DNA of 64,000 nucleotides from an uncultured Christensenella sp. (GCA_910579785.1 CAJTVJ010000002.1:1-64000), one strand, 5' to 3'; counted from the stretch's first letter, positions 15,330 to 24,952 are shown. Notes: a model not told the origin generated them from the letters alone. A program made the numbers and translations.

Positions 15330-16895
15330 ATGAAGAGACGCAGTGTGGCGCAAGGCGCGATTTTGCTGGCGGTTTGTTCGATAATCGCTAAGCTGCTTGG
15401 CGGAGCATACCGCATCGTCCTGACAGGGCTGTTGGGGGCGGAGGGCATAGGATATTATCAGCTGGTATTTCCTTTGTTTGCCCTCTTGCTTGCCGTGACG
15501 AGCAACGCTTTGCCGCTCACGCTATCCAAACAAATCTCCTATGAGCTTGCGCAGGATAGGCAAGGAGCGGTGTCGAGGCTTGTCAGAAAGGCTTTGATAT
15601 ACGCAGTGATAGCAGGTTGCGGAGCGACTGCAATTACGCTTGCGCTGTCAAAGGTAATGGCAAACGCGCAATCCAACGGAGACGTCTATATATGTTATAT
15701 CGCGATTGCTCCGGCAATTATATTCGTCGCCTTATCGGGAGTATTAAAGGGCTGGTTTTTAGGACACGGCAACACGACGCCTTCGGGAGTAAGCCAGATA
15801 ATAGAGGTTGTGACAAAGCTTGCGCTGGGACTTTTGTTTGTCCGACTTCTTGCGCCGTGGGGCGTAATGTACAGCGTTGCAGGCGCGCTTATCGCGGTGG
15901 GCGTCAGCGAATTTATAGAGCTGGTCATGCTCTTTATATGGTATATGTCTTCGGCAAAGCATGAGAGAGCGCTGCCCAAACTTGCGCCGGAAGGCAAGTT
16001 TTTCTCTACGTTTTTGCCTATCACGGCAAGCGGTCTGATATTTCCGTTGATAGCCTTTGTCGACAGTATAATGGTGGTCAACTTGCTGCGCCTCGGCGGA
16101 GAGATTGACGGAGTGAGTCAATACGGCATACTCACCGGACCCGTCGCTTCCATAATCAATATGCCTATCGTGTTGGCGATGTCGATATCGGTCGCGATTG
16201 TGCCTGCGATAGCAAGCGCAATGGCAGGGTATGACGTGGTGTCCGTCAAACAAAAGACGGCGACGACCGTCAAGATGTGTTTTATGATTTCCATGCCGTT
16301 TTTTCTCGGCGGATGTATTATGTCGGGCAAGGTCGTTGCCGCGCTATATCCGTCGCTTGGAGAAGACCACAGACAGCTGACTGCGTATCTACTGTCGCTG
16401 ACGTCGATAAACATCGTCGTACTTTCTATGCTGGAAGTGCTTGACGCGATATTGCAGGGGCTTGGCAGATTGAGAAGCGTACTTGTCAACATTGCGATAG
16501 GCGGCGCGGTTAAGATAATCTTTGAATTGATATTGGTGCCTAAGATAGGAATAGCGGCAAGCGGCATATCCTCGATAGTCTTTTATATTATCGCATTTTG
16601 TCTCAACGGCGTTTATTACAACAAACTTGTCGGCAAAAATGCAAAACTGTTTAAAAGTATTAGCAAAATATCCCTAGCCGGTGTTATAATGTCATTGTCT
16701 TTACTGCCCGGTATATTTATAGGCAACAGCTATGTCGCGCTTGCCTATGCCGTTGCAGTAGGCGGAGCCGTATATATCGGCGCGCTGCTTGCTCTCAAAG
16801 CTGTGGGCGAAGGCGAAATGAAAATGCTGCCGCTTGGAAGAAAGCTGTCAAAGGCTTTAAGACGGGTGGGATATTATAAAGGAGACGCGTTATGA
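15330..16895 (+). CDS. Lipid flippase of the MATE/MVF type (SpoVB/YabM-like)
   Basis: A 521-aa integral membrane protein with about 14 hydrophobic segments. It belongs to the polysaccharide-transport branch of the MOP superfamily, which moves undecaprenyl-linked precursors across the membrane. Family signs are the N-terminal QGAILLAVCSIIAKLLGGAYRIVLTGLLGAEGIGYYQLVFP, the DSIMVVNLL segment and the VLDAILQGLGRLRSVLVNI stretch. Its position right after spoVT (1 base between the genes) and before mazG fits YabM/SpoVB, needed for spore cortex or general peptidoglycan in other Firmicutes. Which precursor it flips cannot be decided here. Confidence 0.88.
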   Translation: MKRRSVAQGAILLAVCSIIAKLLGGAYRIVLTGLLGAEGIGYYQLVFPLFALLLAVTSNALPLTLSKQISYELAQDRQGAVSRLVRKALIYAVIAGCGATAITLALSKVMANAQSNGDVYICYIAIAPAIIFVALSGVLKGWFLGHGNTTPSGVSQIIEVVTKLALGLLFVRLLAPWGVMYSVAGALIAVGVSEFIELVMLFIWYMSSAKHERALPKLAPEGKFFSTFLPITASGLIFPLIAFVDSIMVVNLLRLGGEIDGVSQYGILTGPVASIINMPIVLAMSISVAIVPAIASAMAGYDVVSVKQKTATTVKMCFMISMPFFLGGCIMSGKVVAALYPSLGEDHRQLTAYLLSLTSINIVVLSMLEVLDAILQGLGRLRSVLVNIAIGGAVKIIFELILVPKIGIAASGISSIVFYIIAFCLNGVYYNKLVGKNAKLFKSISKISLAGVIMSLSLLPGIFIGNSYVALAYAVAVGGAVYIGALLALKAVGEGEMKMLPLGRKLSKALRRVGYYKGDAL

Positions 16896-18280
16896 TCACT
16901 GTCGTTGCGTTGGGATGCAGAGAAGGTCAAATCACAATGGAGGGCGCAGAGGCGATAGGCAAAGCCGACAAGGTCTTTGTCAAGACTGCGCTCACCGATA
17001 CATACAATTATTTTAAAGACAGAGGCATAGAGCATACCTGCCTTGATTTTATTTATGATAATTCTCAGAATTTTGATGAACTTGACAGCGCGATAGTAGA
17101 GTTTATTGCGTCGCAGGACGATTGCAATATCGCATATTGCGTCAACGGCAGCGGATATGACGACAGGTCCGTCATGTTGTTGTCGGACAGCAGAGATATT
17201 AAGATTTTGCCGTCGGTCTCGTTTGGAGCTATGGGCGGCGCGCCGAGCGTGGCAAGCGTGTGTATCAGCGCGTATGAGCTTGTCAATATGCGCGGCTTTA
17301 ATTATGACACTAGGATGTCTCTTTGCGTCAGCGACATAGACAACGCTTTTATTGCAGGCGAGGTCAAATTGATATTGCAAAACATATTGGGCGACGAGGA
17401 AAAGGCGATATACGACGGCAGAGAGATATGTATATACGAGATAGACAGACAGGACAAATACGACTATGCTTCCACGGTCTACGTGCCGCCTAAGAAGCTT
17501 GTCGACAAGAAGAGATTTAACTTCGGCGACCTGTATCAGATAATGAGGATACTGAGAGGCGACAACGGCTGTCAGTGGGATAAAGCGCAGACGCACGAAA
17601 GCATACGCCAAAACGCCGTAGAAGAGGCGTACGAGCTTGTAGAGGCTATCAACAACGACGATATCGACAACATCATTGAAGAGAGCGGAGATTTGTTTTT
17701 GCAAAGCGTGTTTCACTGCGTGATAGGCGAGGACAGCGGCGAGTTTGATTTGGAGGACTGCCTGAGCGGTATTTGCAGAAAGCTTATTGACAGGCATACG
17801 CATATATTCGGCGACGTCGTTGCCAATACTCCCGAAGAGGCGTTAAAAGCTTGGGATGAGGCAAAAGCCAAGGAAAAGCGTTACAGCACGGCAAGCGAGA
17901 AGATAGATAAGATAGCAGGGGCTCTGCCTGCGCTCATGAGAGCATATAAGGTGCAGAAAGCCGTTGCCAAGACGGGATTTGAGTTTGACAGTATTGGGCA
18001 GACAGTGGACAAAGTGAGGGAAGAACTCGACGAGTTTTGCGCCGCAAAGACAAGAGAGGAATTAGAGGACGAGGGGGGCGATATTCTCATTGCCGCAGTC
18101 AACGTGTTGAGGTGGAAAGACGTCGAGCCCGAAATCGCGCTGTCAAAGTCGATAGACAAGTTCGTCAGGCGGTTTAAGTACGTCGAGGATAAGTGCGGCG
18201 GAGATATTAAAAGCAAGAGCGAGCAAGAGCTCAACGCGCTTTGGGAGGAAGCAAAGGTTGCGACAAAAGATAGAGTTTAA
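16892..18280 (+). CDS. mazG: MazG-family nucleotide pyrophosphohydrolase with N-terminal methylase-like domain
   Basis: A 462-aa fusion like Bacillus YabN. Residues 1-205 resemble the tetrapyrrole (SAM-dependent) methylase fold (VALGCREGQITMEGAEAIGKADKVFVK), although the usual glycine-rich start is degenerate. Residues 210-460 carry MazG domains, with NGCQWDKAQTHESI and the metal-binding EEAYELVEAI..EESGDLFLQ (ExxE..ExxD). MazG hydrolyses NTPs to NMP and pyrophosphate and is thought to remove aberrant nucleotides. It overlaps the flippase gene by 4 bases and the dus gene by 23, so it sits in the middle of an operon. Confidence 0.93.
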   Translation: MITVVALGCREGQITMEGAEAIGKADKVFVKTALTDTYNYFKDRGIEHTCLDFIYDNSQNFDELDSAIVEFIASQDDCNIAYCVNGSGYDDRSVMLLSDSRDIKILPSVSFGAMGGAPSVASVCISAYELVNMRGFNYDTRMSLCVSDIDNAFIAGEVKLILQNILGDEEKAIYDGREICIYEIDRQDKYDYASTVYVPPKKLVDKKRFNFGDLYQIMRILRGDNGCQWDKAQTHESIRQNAVEEAYELVEAINNDDIDNIIEESGDLFLQSVFHCVIGEDSGEFDLEDCLSGICRKLIDRHTHIFGDVVANTPEEALKAWDEAKAKEKRYSTASEKIDKIAGALPALMRAYKVQKAVAKTGFEFDSIGQTVDKVREELDEFCAAKTREELEDEGGDILIAAVNVLRWKDVEPEIALSKSIDKFVRRFKYVEDKCGGDIKSKSEQELNALWEEAKVATKDRV

Positions 18281-19178
18281 AGGCGTTGTGTTCGCTCCCA
18301 TCGCAGGATATAGCGACGTCGGCGCGCGCAAGGTCTGCGCCATGCGCGGAGCCGATATGACCTATACCGAAATGATAAGCGCAAAGGGCTTGGTGTACGG
18401 CAGCGAAAAGACGGAAGACCTGTTGAATACCACTGACGATGAAAAGATTAAGTGCGTGCAGATATTCGGCAGCGAGCCGTACTATATCTCAAAGGCGGTC
18501 GAGCATAAGGCACTTGAAAAATTTGACGTAATAGATATCAATATGGGCTGTCCCGTACCCAAGATAGTTAAGAACGGCGAGGGAAGCGCATTGCTTGAAG
18601 ACGTACCGCTTGCCCAGCAAGTCGTCAAGGCGGCGAGAGCGGTCGGTAAACCTGTGACTGTAAAATACCGCATAGGCATAGACGACAATCATATAGTCGC
18701 CGTAGATTTCGGCAAGGCTATGCAAGACGCAGGCGCAAGCGCGTTGACCGTACACGGCAGGACGAGAGCGCAGATGTATTCGGGAAAAGCCGATTGGGAG
18801 ATAGTGGCCAAAGTCAAGCAGGCGGTGAGCATTCCCGTGTTTGTCAACGGCGATATCGTCGATAAAGCAAGCTATGACAAAGCTATGTCGGTATCGGGGT
18901 GCGACGGCGCAATGATAGCGCGCGGCGCGCTGGGTAACCCAAAGATTTTCAGCGATATAAAGGGCATACGTATCGACGGGTATAGACTTAAAGATGACAT
19001 ACTCATTCATCTCGACACTATGTTGGCGTATCACAATCCTCGCTTTGTAGCTTGCAACTTTAAAAAGCAGCTCGCTTACTATTGCAGAGGTATGCAGGGA
19101 CAAAGGCAGATAAAGTTAGACGCCTATGCAAGCGGGAGCATTGACGACATTCGTATGATAATAGACAGATATTTTTGA
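18258..19178 (+). CDS. dus: tRNA-dihydrouridine synthase
   Basis: A 306-aa FMN-dependent enzyme that reduces uridines in the tRNA D-loop. It has FAPIAGYSDVGARKVCAMRGADMTYTEM at the N-terminus, the catalytic cysteine in INMGCPVPKI, KYRIGID, TVHGRTRAQMYSGKADW and the phosphate-binding FVNGDI and GNPKIF segments of the TIM barrel. The start is TTG 18258: GGAGG lies 10 bases upstream inside the mazG reading frame, and the protein then begins a few residues before the conserved barrel. The C-terminal helical domain is shorter than in Dus of enterobacteria. Confidence 0.93.
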   Translation: MRQKIEFKGVVFAPIAGYSDVGARKVCAMRGADMTYTEMISAKGLVYGSEKTEDLLNTTDDEKIKCVQIFGSEPYYISKAVEHKALEKFDVIDINMGCPVPKIVKNGEGSALLEDVPLAQQVVKAARAVGKPVTVKYRIGIDDNHIVAVDFGKAMQDAGASALTVHGRTRAQMYSGKADWEIVAKVKQAVSIPVFVNGDIVDKASYDKAMSVSGCDGAMIARGALGNPKIFSDIKGIRIDGYRLKDDILIHLDTMLAYHNPRFVACNFKKQLAYYCRGMQGQRQIKLDAYASGSIDDIRMIIDRYF

Positions 19179-19179
19179 T

Positions 19180-19647
19180 ATGGAGATAAGAAAGGCAGAG
19201 GCGGCGGACGCCGACATAATTTATTCATTAGTGCAAGATACGATCAATCATGCATACGGCAAATACTATAATGCCGACGAATTACAATTTTTTATTGATT
19301 GGCACAGCAAAGACGCCGTGATAAATGATATAAATAAAGGTGAGGTGTACGTCTTGACTGACGGCGCAGTCGTATTGGCGACGTGCACGGTTGACGGCAG
19401 TCATATCGCAAGACTGTTTGTGGACAAAGCGCATATGCGACGGGGATACGGCAGTTTTATTTTGCAGTTTATCGAAAAGCAACTGCTTGAAGAATACGGC
19501 TATTGCCTATTGGACACGTCGATACCTGCAAAAGAATTTTATCTCAAAAGAGGGTACTGCGTGACAGATAAGCAAGAGGTCGAGATAAAAGACGGCGTAT
19601 TTATGCAATATGAAGTCATGAAAAAGACAAAGAGGAGCGAGATATGA
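19180..19647 (+). CDS. GNAT-family N-acetyltransferase
   Basis: A 155-aa acetyl-CoA-dependent acetyltransferase. The motif-A loop is in HIARLFVDKAHMRRGYGSFILQFIEKQ (R-R-G-Y-G), and the C-terminal AKEFYLKRGYCVTDKQEV is the usual motif-B pattern. The start codon follows the dus stop by one base with no clear ribosome binding site, so translation should be coupled. It overlaps trmL by 4 bases. The substrate is unknown; co-location with tRNA modification genes does not by itself prove a tRNA or ribosome target. Confidence 0.9.
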   Translation: MEIRKAEAADADIIYSLVQDTINHAYGKYYNADELQFFIDWHSKDAVINDINKGEVYVLTDGAVVLATCTVDGSHIARLFVDKAHMRRGYGSFILQFIEKQLLEEYGYCLLDTSIPAKEFYLKRGYCVTDKQEVEIKDGVFMQYEVMKKTKRSEI

Positions 19648-20192
19648 TAAACATAGTATTGGTAAATCCTGAGATACCCAACAACACGGGCAATATCGTG
19701 CGCACTTGCGCGGCAACGGGAGCGCAGTTACATATTATCGAGCCGTGCGGATTTAGCTGGGAAGATAAATATCTCAAACGCAGCGGACTTGATTATTGGG
19801 AGATAGCCGACGTCATGAGATATGAGAGTATGCAGGCTTTTTTGACTGCGAATTTTTCAGGCGGCGCAGAGGGCAGCGACAATATAGCGTTGGCGGTAAA
19901 AAATACCAAGTTGAATACGCATTCCCAGTTTTTCTTTGCGTCCACCAAGTCCGATCACAATCATACCGACGTGAGCTATGAGGAAGATTGCTGGGTGTTT
20001 TTCGGAAGAGAGACCAAGGGGCTTGACGAAGAATTGCTGCACGAAAATTATGCCGATTGCATACGCATTCCTATGCGTGCGGAAGCCCGTTCGCTCAATC
20101 TTGCCAACAGCGTCGCGATAATAATATACGAATATCACCGTCAACACGAATATAAAGGGCTTAAAGAGGTCGGTAAGCTTACCAAATACTAA
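19644..20192 (+). CDS. trmL: tRNA (cytidine/uridine-34-2'-O)-methyltransferase
   Basis: A 182-aa SPOUT-class methyltransferase that uses S-adenosylmethionine to methylate the ribose of the wobble base in tRNA-Leu. Knot-forming motifs are clear: LVNPEIPNNTGNIVRTC at residues 5-21, VFFGRETKGL, CIRIPM and EARSLNLANSVAIIIYE. It is the last gene of the spoVT operon. Its TAA overlaps the TAG of the convergent radC gene (shared CTAA), so there is no room for a terminator between them. Confidence 0.95.
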   Translation: MINIVLVNPEIPNNTGNIVRTCAATGAQLHIIEPCGFSWEDKYLKRSGLDYWEIADVMRYESMQAFLTANFSGGAEGSDNIALAVKNTKLNTHSQFFFASTKSDHNHTDVSYEEDCWVFFGRETKGLDEELLHENYADCIRIPMRAEARSLNLANSVAIIIYEYHRQHEYKGLKEVGKLTKY

Positions 20193-20968
20193 TCGTCGCG
20201 GTTTATTTTATTGATTTTTAAAGAGGAAGGGTCGTTTAATTGCGTATCCTGCATATATTTTTTAAACGTGCTTGCAAAATTAGACAGCTGACCGCTTTCT
20301 CTGAATGAGAAATATTCGTCCTTTGCTATTATGATATGGTCAAGCACCGACACGCCTATCACTTCGGCGATGGAAATCAGCCAGCTTGTGAAGTTGTAAT
20401 CTTTCATAGACGGAGCGGCGTTGCCCGACGGGTGGTTGTGCGCGATTATCACGTAGTCGCTTGGGGAGCTTGCCGTGCGCATTATAAATTCTTTTATGTT
20501 CATCTTGCATGAATCTATATCGCCCTCTCCGATTTTGCATCTGTCCAAAAGTCTGCCTTGCGGATCGACTATGACCATATACATAGACTCTTGACTTTCG
20601 TTGCCAAAGAGCGCGGAAAAATAATTGACGGTGTGTTTGGTATTATCTAAAATTGGCTTTTCGCCGAATTTTTGCAAATTATATTTTTTGAATATTTTAG
20701 GAAGCGTCGTCAGATATATCGCGGCGGACTGCGTCATATTTTTGACGTCGCATAGCAACACGATCGAAGTGTCCAAAACTTGTTGAAGAGAGCCAAATCT
20801 GTCGATCAATTCATGAGCGATGGGATTGGTGTCTTTCATTGGGATAAAAGGGTATAGCAGAAATTCAAGGATCTCATGCTCAGGCATATTTTCGATGCCT
20901 TGCGAAAGCACCCTTTGTCTCATCCGCTCCCTATGCCCTTGGTGCGGATTTTTCTTCTTTTGTGTCAT
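20189..20968 (-). CDS. radC: RadC-like JAB-domain protein
   Basis: A 259-aa protein. The N-terminal third holds a helix-hairpin-helix-like region (residues 10-90, EHEILEFLLYPFIPMKDTNPIAHELIDRFGSL). The C-terminal part is a JAB/MPN metalloprotease-like domain with EFIMRTASSPSDYVIIAHNHPSG, in which HxHxSG and a downstream Asp bind zinc. RadC proteins are common and their role in DNA repair or transformation is unproven. No strong ribosome binding site precedes the ATG. The protease gene lies 35 bases upstream on the same strand, so co-transcription is likely. Confidence 0.9.
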   Translation of the reverse strand: MTQKKKNPHQGHRERMRQRVLSQGIENMPEHEILEFLLYPFIPMKDTNPIAHELIDRFGSLQQVLDTSIVLLCDVKNMTQSAAIYLTTLPKIFKKYNLQKFGEKPILDNTKHTVNYFSALFGNESQESMYMVIVDPQGRLLDRCKIGEGDIDSCKMNIKEFIMRTASSPSDYVIIAHNHPSGNAAPSMKDYNFTSWLISIAEVIGVSVLDHIIIAKDEYFSFRESGQLSNFASTFKKYMQDTQLNDPSSLKINKINRDD

Positions 20969-21003
20969 TTATCTTTTGTAAGTAGTAGGTATTTATTTTA
21001 CGT

Positions 21004-21876
21004 CTATTGTGTGACGTCGCCGCTCGATTGGGCGGTGTATACTTGATAGTTGATATCTGCGTTGGTCACGCTGTCGAGGAATTTGATTATCTCGCTTGTC
21101 GGGATGGCGCAGCCAATGCCGTACGTGTCGTTGTTGGCTCCTTCGACTCTCGCATAGATTATACCGCTGACGCGGCTGTTGGCGTTGAGCAAAGCTCCGC
21201 CGCTGTTGCCGTGATTGATATTTCCGTCGAGTATTATGGATTTATACGCATCGTTTTTGCCAAGTTGTATGCCGGGCGACGACACCATAAGCTCCGTCAA
21301 AAGCAAGCCGATGTTTTCGGGATTGCCTATCGTATAAAGCCTGTCGCCGTAATATGGCAATTCTTTGTCAAATACTAAGGGTTGGAACTTGGTCTCCAAT
21401 ACGGATGAGAGTATCCCCTTTGAGATTTTAAGCACCGCGATATCCGATGACGAAGAGAATGCGACAAGCGTCGCAGAATACTCCGTGTTGTCTGTGAATA
21501 CTATCCTATAATTTGCTCTCATCGGGGTGTCGGACGGGAGCATAGGGGTATCCGAGGAGTTGCTGGCATACCTCACGACGCAGTGGCGGTTGGTGAGCAC
21601 GTAGCCGTCTTCTGTGATGACAAATCCGCTGCTTGCGCTGGTGGCGACGACTGTATTTCCGCTCTTTTTATATTCGCTTATAATGCGTACGCATGACGGG
21701 TGCGCGTTGTTGAATACAAAGTTGGCGACTCTGCTGTCTTCGACTTTGCCGATTTCGATATAATACTTGGTCGGATCGGTGTCTTTGCCGAAAATGCCGG
21801 AACACGCGCTCAACGTGCCTAGCGTAAGCGCGAGCAATACAATACATATTATCGCTGTCCAAGTCTTCTTTTTCAC
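21004..21876 (-). CDS. HtrA/DegP-like trypsin-fold serine protease, lipoprotein
   Basis: A membrane-anchored extracytoplasmic serine protease of about 290 aa. The catalytic triad is His in LTNRHCVV, Asp in SSDIAVLKI and Ser in HGNSGGALLN, the trypsin-like HtrA pattern. There is no PDZ domain, unlike true DegP. The start is probably GTG 21876, which overlaps the TGA of the upstream gene (GTGA) and gives a normal lipoprotein signal KKKTWTAIICIVLLALTLG with lipobox LSAC. An ATG at 21894 would add six residues. The start is not certain because GGAG lies 12 bases before the GTG. Confidence 0.85.
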   Translation of the reverse strand: MKKKTWTAIICIVLLALTLGTLSACSGIFGKDTDPTKYYIEIGKVEDSRVANFVFNNAHPSCVRIISEYKKSGNTVVATSASSGFVITEDGYVLTNRHCVVRYASNSSDTPMLPSDTPMRANYRIVFTDNTEYSATLVAFSSSSDIAVLKISKGILSSVLETKFQPLVFDKELPYYGDRLYTIGNPENIGLLLTELMVSSPGIQLGKNDAYKSIILDGNINHGNSGGALLNANSRVSGIIYARVEGANNDTYGIGCAIPTSEIIKFLDSVTNADINYQVYTAQSSGDVTQ

Positions 21877-22721
21877 TGTCTGTTCAAACTCCATTTTTCG
21901 ATATGTACCGCTTCTTCGCCGCAAGCCATGCTCTTGATAGGCGACAGCGTCTCTATTTCTAACATAATGTCGTTGGTGTAAGTCTCGATGTTGCAGTGGT
22001 GGTCTCCGTATTCGCCGTCGGGAGAAGTGAAGTCAATGGCAAATGTCATGCCTTTGATATCTACTTTTACTGCGCCGCTTGCAAAGGTGCCTATCTTGAT
22101 AGGATGGGTATCGTTTGCCTGCGAGAGAGAGATAAGTCCGTTTTGTATGTCAAGACGCGGGTCTTTGAGGTCGGTATAGCTCCACAGCGTGATATTTCTG
22201 TTGGGCAAAAGTCCTGTGTCCTCTGTGCTTATGGGTACGTACGCCTTTGCGCCCTTGTCCATTACCGACAATGCCCACAGCGCGATAGGCGGAGTAGAGG
22301 TATTGCCTTTGTTGACGAATTTATGCTCGACGGTAGCGTTGCCGTCGTCGCTCATATTTATTTTAATCGTCTTTTGTATGCCCGTTGTCTCTTCTACGCC
22401 GCTTATAAAGCATATGCCGTCTTTTTCTTCGACTACCTTTACCGGCGCGTTGTCGGGGTAGTAGGTGTCAAGATATTCGGGGCACTTCCACAGTCTGTGT
22501 CCGCCGTAGATATGCCATATGCCTTTATTTGGCAAGTTGTCGTCAAAGTATTCGCCGCCTTTGTTTATGAGGTCTTGTTCGTCTTCATAAAATATGTTTT
22601 CGCCGCCGTCATAGCCGTAAAATATGACTCTCGGACCGACGTCGACGGTGACGAGCATAGTTTTGCCTCCCTTAGAGAGTTTTGCACATTTGCCAAAGCT
22701 TTTATAATTTATAAATTCCAT
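21873..22721 (-). CDS. DUF4380-like (mutarotase-fold) protein
   Basis: A 282-aa cytoplasmic beta-rich protein. The segment TVDVGPRVIFYGYDGGENIFYED and the tryptophan-rich IYGGHRLWKCPE stretch match the pattern of the DUF4380 family, which has a galactose-mutarotase-like fold and is common in carbohydrate-using bacteria. No enzyme activity is established. Its stop overlaps the GTG start of the protease gene, so the two are coupled. AGGAG lies 8 bases before the ATG. Confidence 0.75.
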   Translation of the reverse strand: MEFINYKSFGKCAKLSKGGKTMLVTVDVGPRVIFYGYDGGENIFYEDEQDLINKGGEYFDDNLPNKGIWHIYGGHRLWKCPEYLDTYYPDNAPVKVVEEKDGICFISGVEETTGIQKTIKINMSDDGNATVEHKFVNKGNTSTPPIALWALSVMDKGAKAYVPISTEDTGLLPNRNITLWSYTDLKDPRLDIQNGLISLSQANDTHPIKIGTFASGAVKVDIKGMTFAIDFTSPDGEYGDHHCNIETYTNDIMLEIETLSPIKSMACGEEAVHIEKWSLNRQ

Positions 22722-22877
22722 AATTTAACTCCTATCACTCTTAATTGTATCACAATGATATTGATACTGCAATACCGCTTTAAGAAATTTGCCGAAATCT
22801 ATATAAAAAATTTACATGCAATTTATATTGACGGTATAATTTAGTATTTTTATATTTTTGAATATGATTTGATATTT

Positions 22878-23405
22878 CTATTTATTGCATTTTGCTTTCT
22901 TTGCATCTTTCAACTTTTGCTTTTTTGATTTTTTTACTTGCTTTCTTATTGACAGAATTAAAGATATCAACATTATTGCCAAAGATATCACTGCCACGAC
23001 GATTGTCATCACGTCGACAAATGATACTTTCTCCACGCCGATAATCAACAATATCGAGGTGACGAGCGTCGTGAGCTTTAAAGTTATCTTCTTTGCCTTC
23101 TTGACGTACTTGACGGCGGATTTTTGTTGTTTCGCCTGTTTTTTATCTCTTGCGCCTATTGCTGTGAATACTATAAAAAGAATTATTTGCAGACCTAAGA
23201 ATGCCGTCACAATGATATTGACGGGCGTCCATCCGTCTTTAACTATTTTATAAGCGTCTAGCGCGATATATACGCCAAACATAAACACGGTCCAAAGAAT
23301 AGATAGCAATTTGAGCTTGCTTATCTTCTTTTTTGCCCTCTCTTCGACGTCTGGCGTCAAGTCGGTCGTGACTTCTTCTAAGGCTTGCTTGTCTTTTTTC
23401 TTCAT
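22878..23405 (-). CDS. Membrane protein of unknown function
   Basis: A 175-aa protein with an acidic then basic N-terminus, four membrane segments in two pairs (about 33-50, 62-84, 108-124 and 128-150), a very Lys-rich loop between the pairs (ARDKKQAKQQKSAVKYVKKAKK) and a Lys-rich C-terminal tail (KKSKKQKLKDAKKAK). The basic loop and tail should face the cytoplasm. I do not recognise the family. It follows lysA by 48 bases and may be co-transcribed with it. Confidence 0.6.
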   Translation of the reverse strand: MKKKDKQALEEVTTDLTPDVEERAKKKISKLKLLSILWTVFMFGVYIALDAYKIVKDGWTPVNIIVTAFLGLQIILFIVFTAIGARDKKQAKQQKSAVKYVKKAKKITLKLTTLVTSILLIIGVEKVSFVDVMTIVVAVISLAIMLISLILSIRKQVKKSKKQKLKDAKKAKCNK

Positions 23406-23453
23406 TTTTCCCCTTATTTATTTTGCCTAATATTACGTCGGCAACCTCAAAAT

Positions 23454-24716
23454 TTATTTTTTGAAAGAAGAGAAGTCCAACGTCGCAAAATAATCTTCCG
23501 GCGTTTCTGCGCGTCTTATCAACTTGACAGAGCCGTCCTCTTGCAGCAAAAGTTCCGCAGAGCGGAGTTTGCCGTTGTAATTATATCCCATAGAAAAACC
23601 GTGCGCGCCCGCGTCGTGGATATTTACGTAATCGCCAATCTCCACCTCGGGCAGCATTCTGTCGACAGCGAATTTGTCGCAGTTTTCGCAAAGACCGCCC
23701 GTCACGTCGCATTTATAGGTGAGGGGAGCATTTTCTTTTCCAAGCACTGTGATGTGGTGATACGCTCCGTATATAGCGGGTCTCATGAGGTTTGCCGCGC
23801 AGGCGTCCAAGCCGACGTATTCCTTCCAAATATGTTTTTTATGTATGACCTTTGCTATAAGCGCGCCGTACGGGGCAAGCATAAATCTGCCCAGTTCTGT
23901 AAATATAGCAACGTCGTCCATGCCGTTGGGCACAAGCACTTCTTGATAAGCCTTGCGTACGCCTTCGCCTATTGCGAGTATGTCGTTGCCCTCTTTGTCG
24001 GGGCGATACTGTACTCCTACGCCGCCGGAGAGGTTGATGAAGGCGATATGTATGCCGAGTTCGTTTTTAAGTTCTGCCGCAAGCTCGAATAGTATCTTTG
24101 CCAGCGTGGGATAATATCCCGTGCCAACCGTGTTGCTTGCCAAGAATGCGTGTATGCCAAAATGCTTTACGCCGTATTCTTTGAGTTTGGCATACGCAAT
24201 CTTTATTTGCTCTTTTGTCATACCGTACTTGGCGTCTTTTGGGGTGTCCATTATCTCGTTGTTGAGCGTAAAGTCGCCGCCCGGGTTATATCTGCAACAC
24301 ATCGTCTCTTGGAATGGAGCAATGTCTTTGTAATAGTCTATGTGCGACAGGTCGTCAAAGTTTATGATAGCGCCGAGTTTAGCAGCCAATGCAAAGTCTT
24401 CCTTTGGGGTGACGTTGGAGGAAAACATTATCTCGTGTCCTTCAAAGCCGACTTTGTCGCTCATCATAAGTTCTGTCAGAGAAGAGCAGTCTACGCCCGC
24501 GCCCTCTTCTTTGAGAATTTGCAAAAGGTGCGGATTGGGAGTAGCCTTGACCGCAAAATATTCTTTAAATCCCTTGTTCCAAGCAAAAGCCTGTTTGAGA
24601 AGTCTTGCATTTTGTCTTATGCCTTTTTCGTCATAGATATGAAAAGGCGTTGGGTATGTCTTTGTAATTTCTTCAATTTGTTCTTTACTTACAAACGGTA
24701 TTTTCTTTACTATCAT
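23454..24716 (-). CDS. lysA: Diaminopimelate decarboxylase
   Basis: A 420-aa PLP enzyme of the alanine-racemase-fold group that makes L-lysine from meso-diaminopimelate. The PLP lysine is in EYFAVKATPNPHLLQIL near residue 57. Other conserved segments are GVDCSSLTEL, IAFINLSGGVGVQY (PLP phosphate loop), ELGRFMLAPYGAL, the active-site CENCD and DYVNIHDAGAHGFSMGYNYNG. A promoter (TTGACA-16-TATATA on the minus strand) and GGAG precede it. It resembles the divergent decarboxylase subgroup found in many anaerobes, and an arginine or carboxynorspermidine substrate is not strictly excluded. Confidence 0.85.
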   Translation of the reverse strand: MIVKKIPFVSKEQIEEITKTYPTPFHIYDEKGIRQNARLLKQAFAWNKGFKEYFAVKATPNPHLLQILKEEGAGVDCSSLTELMMSDKVGFEGHEIMFSSNVTPKEDFALAAKLGAIINFDDLSHIDYYKDIAPFQETMCCRYNPGGDFTLNNEIMDTPKDAKYGMTKEQIKIAYAKLKEYGVKHFGIHAFLASNTVGTGYYPTLAKILFELAAELKNELGIHIAFINLSGGVGVQYRPDKEGNDILAIGEGVRKAYQEVLVPNGMDDVAIFTELGRFMLAPYGALIAKVIHKKHIWKEYVGLDACAANLMRPAIYGAYHHITVLGKENAPLTYKCDVTGGLCENCDKFAVDRMLPEVEIGDYVNIHDAGAHGFSMGYNYNGKLRSAELLLQEDGSVKLIRRAETPEDYFATLDFSSFKK

Positions 24717-24749
24717 TATAATATTCTCCGCGCGTTATTATAGTAAAAG

Positions 24750-24777
24750 TATATATCTATGCGATATTGTTTGTCAA
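24750..24777 (-). promoter_or_regulatory. Promoter of lysA
   Basis: On the minus strand TTGACA (24777-24772) and TATATA (24755-24750) are 16 bases apart, about 35 bases before the ATG. Confidence 0.65.
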
Positions 24778-24908
24778 ATAATTGTTTGCGTGATAGAGCA
24801 AAAGTTGTCAAAAAGAAAAAAGCCTTTTTGATAGGGGATATGAGAATTATATTTATCTGCCTACCGTAGCGAAATTTTCTTTTAAAAGCTGTATTTTTTA
24901 TTTAAGTA

Positions 24909-24917
24909 TGCTATAAT
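24909..24917 (+). promoter_or_regulatory. Extended -10 promoter of the Fic gene
   Basis: TGCTATAAT is a perfect extended -10 element. No good -35 box is present, as is usual for this promoter class. It lies about 40-50 bases before the likely start codons. Confidence 0.6.
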
Positions 24918-24952
24918 ATTATCATAGATCAAGACCGACAAGGCTTGCTTTA

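Noticed and set aside
24790..24825. Hairpin-like AAAAAG..CTTTTT segment upstream of the Fic gene
   Set aside because: The pairing is only A/T homopolymer and does not form a stable stem; not called as a terminator.
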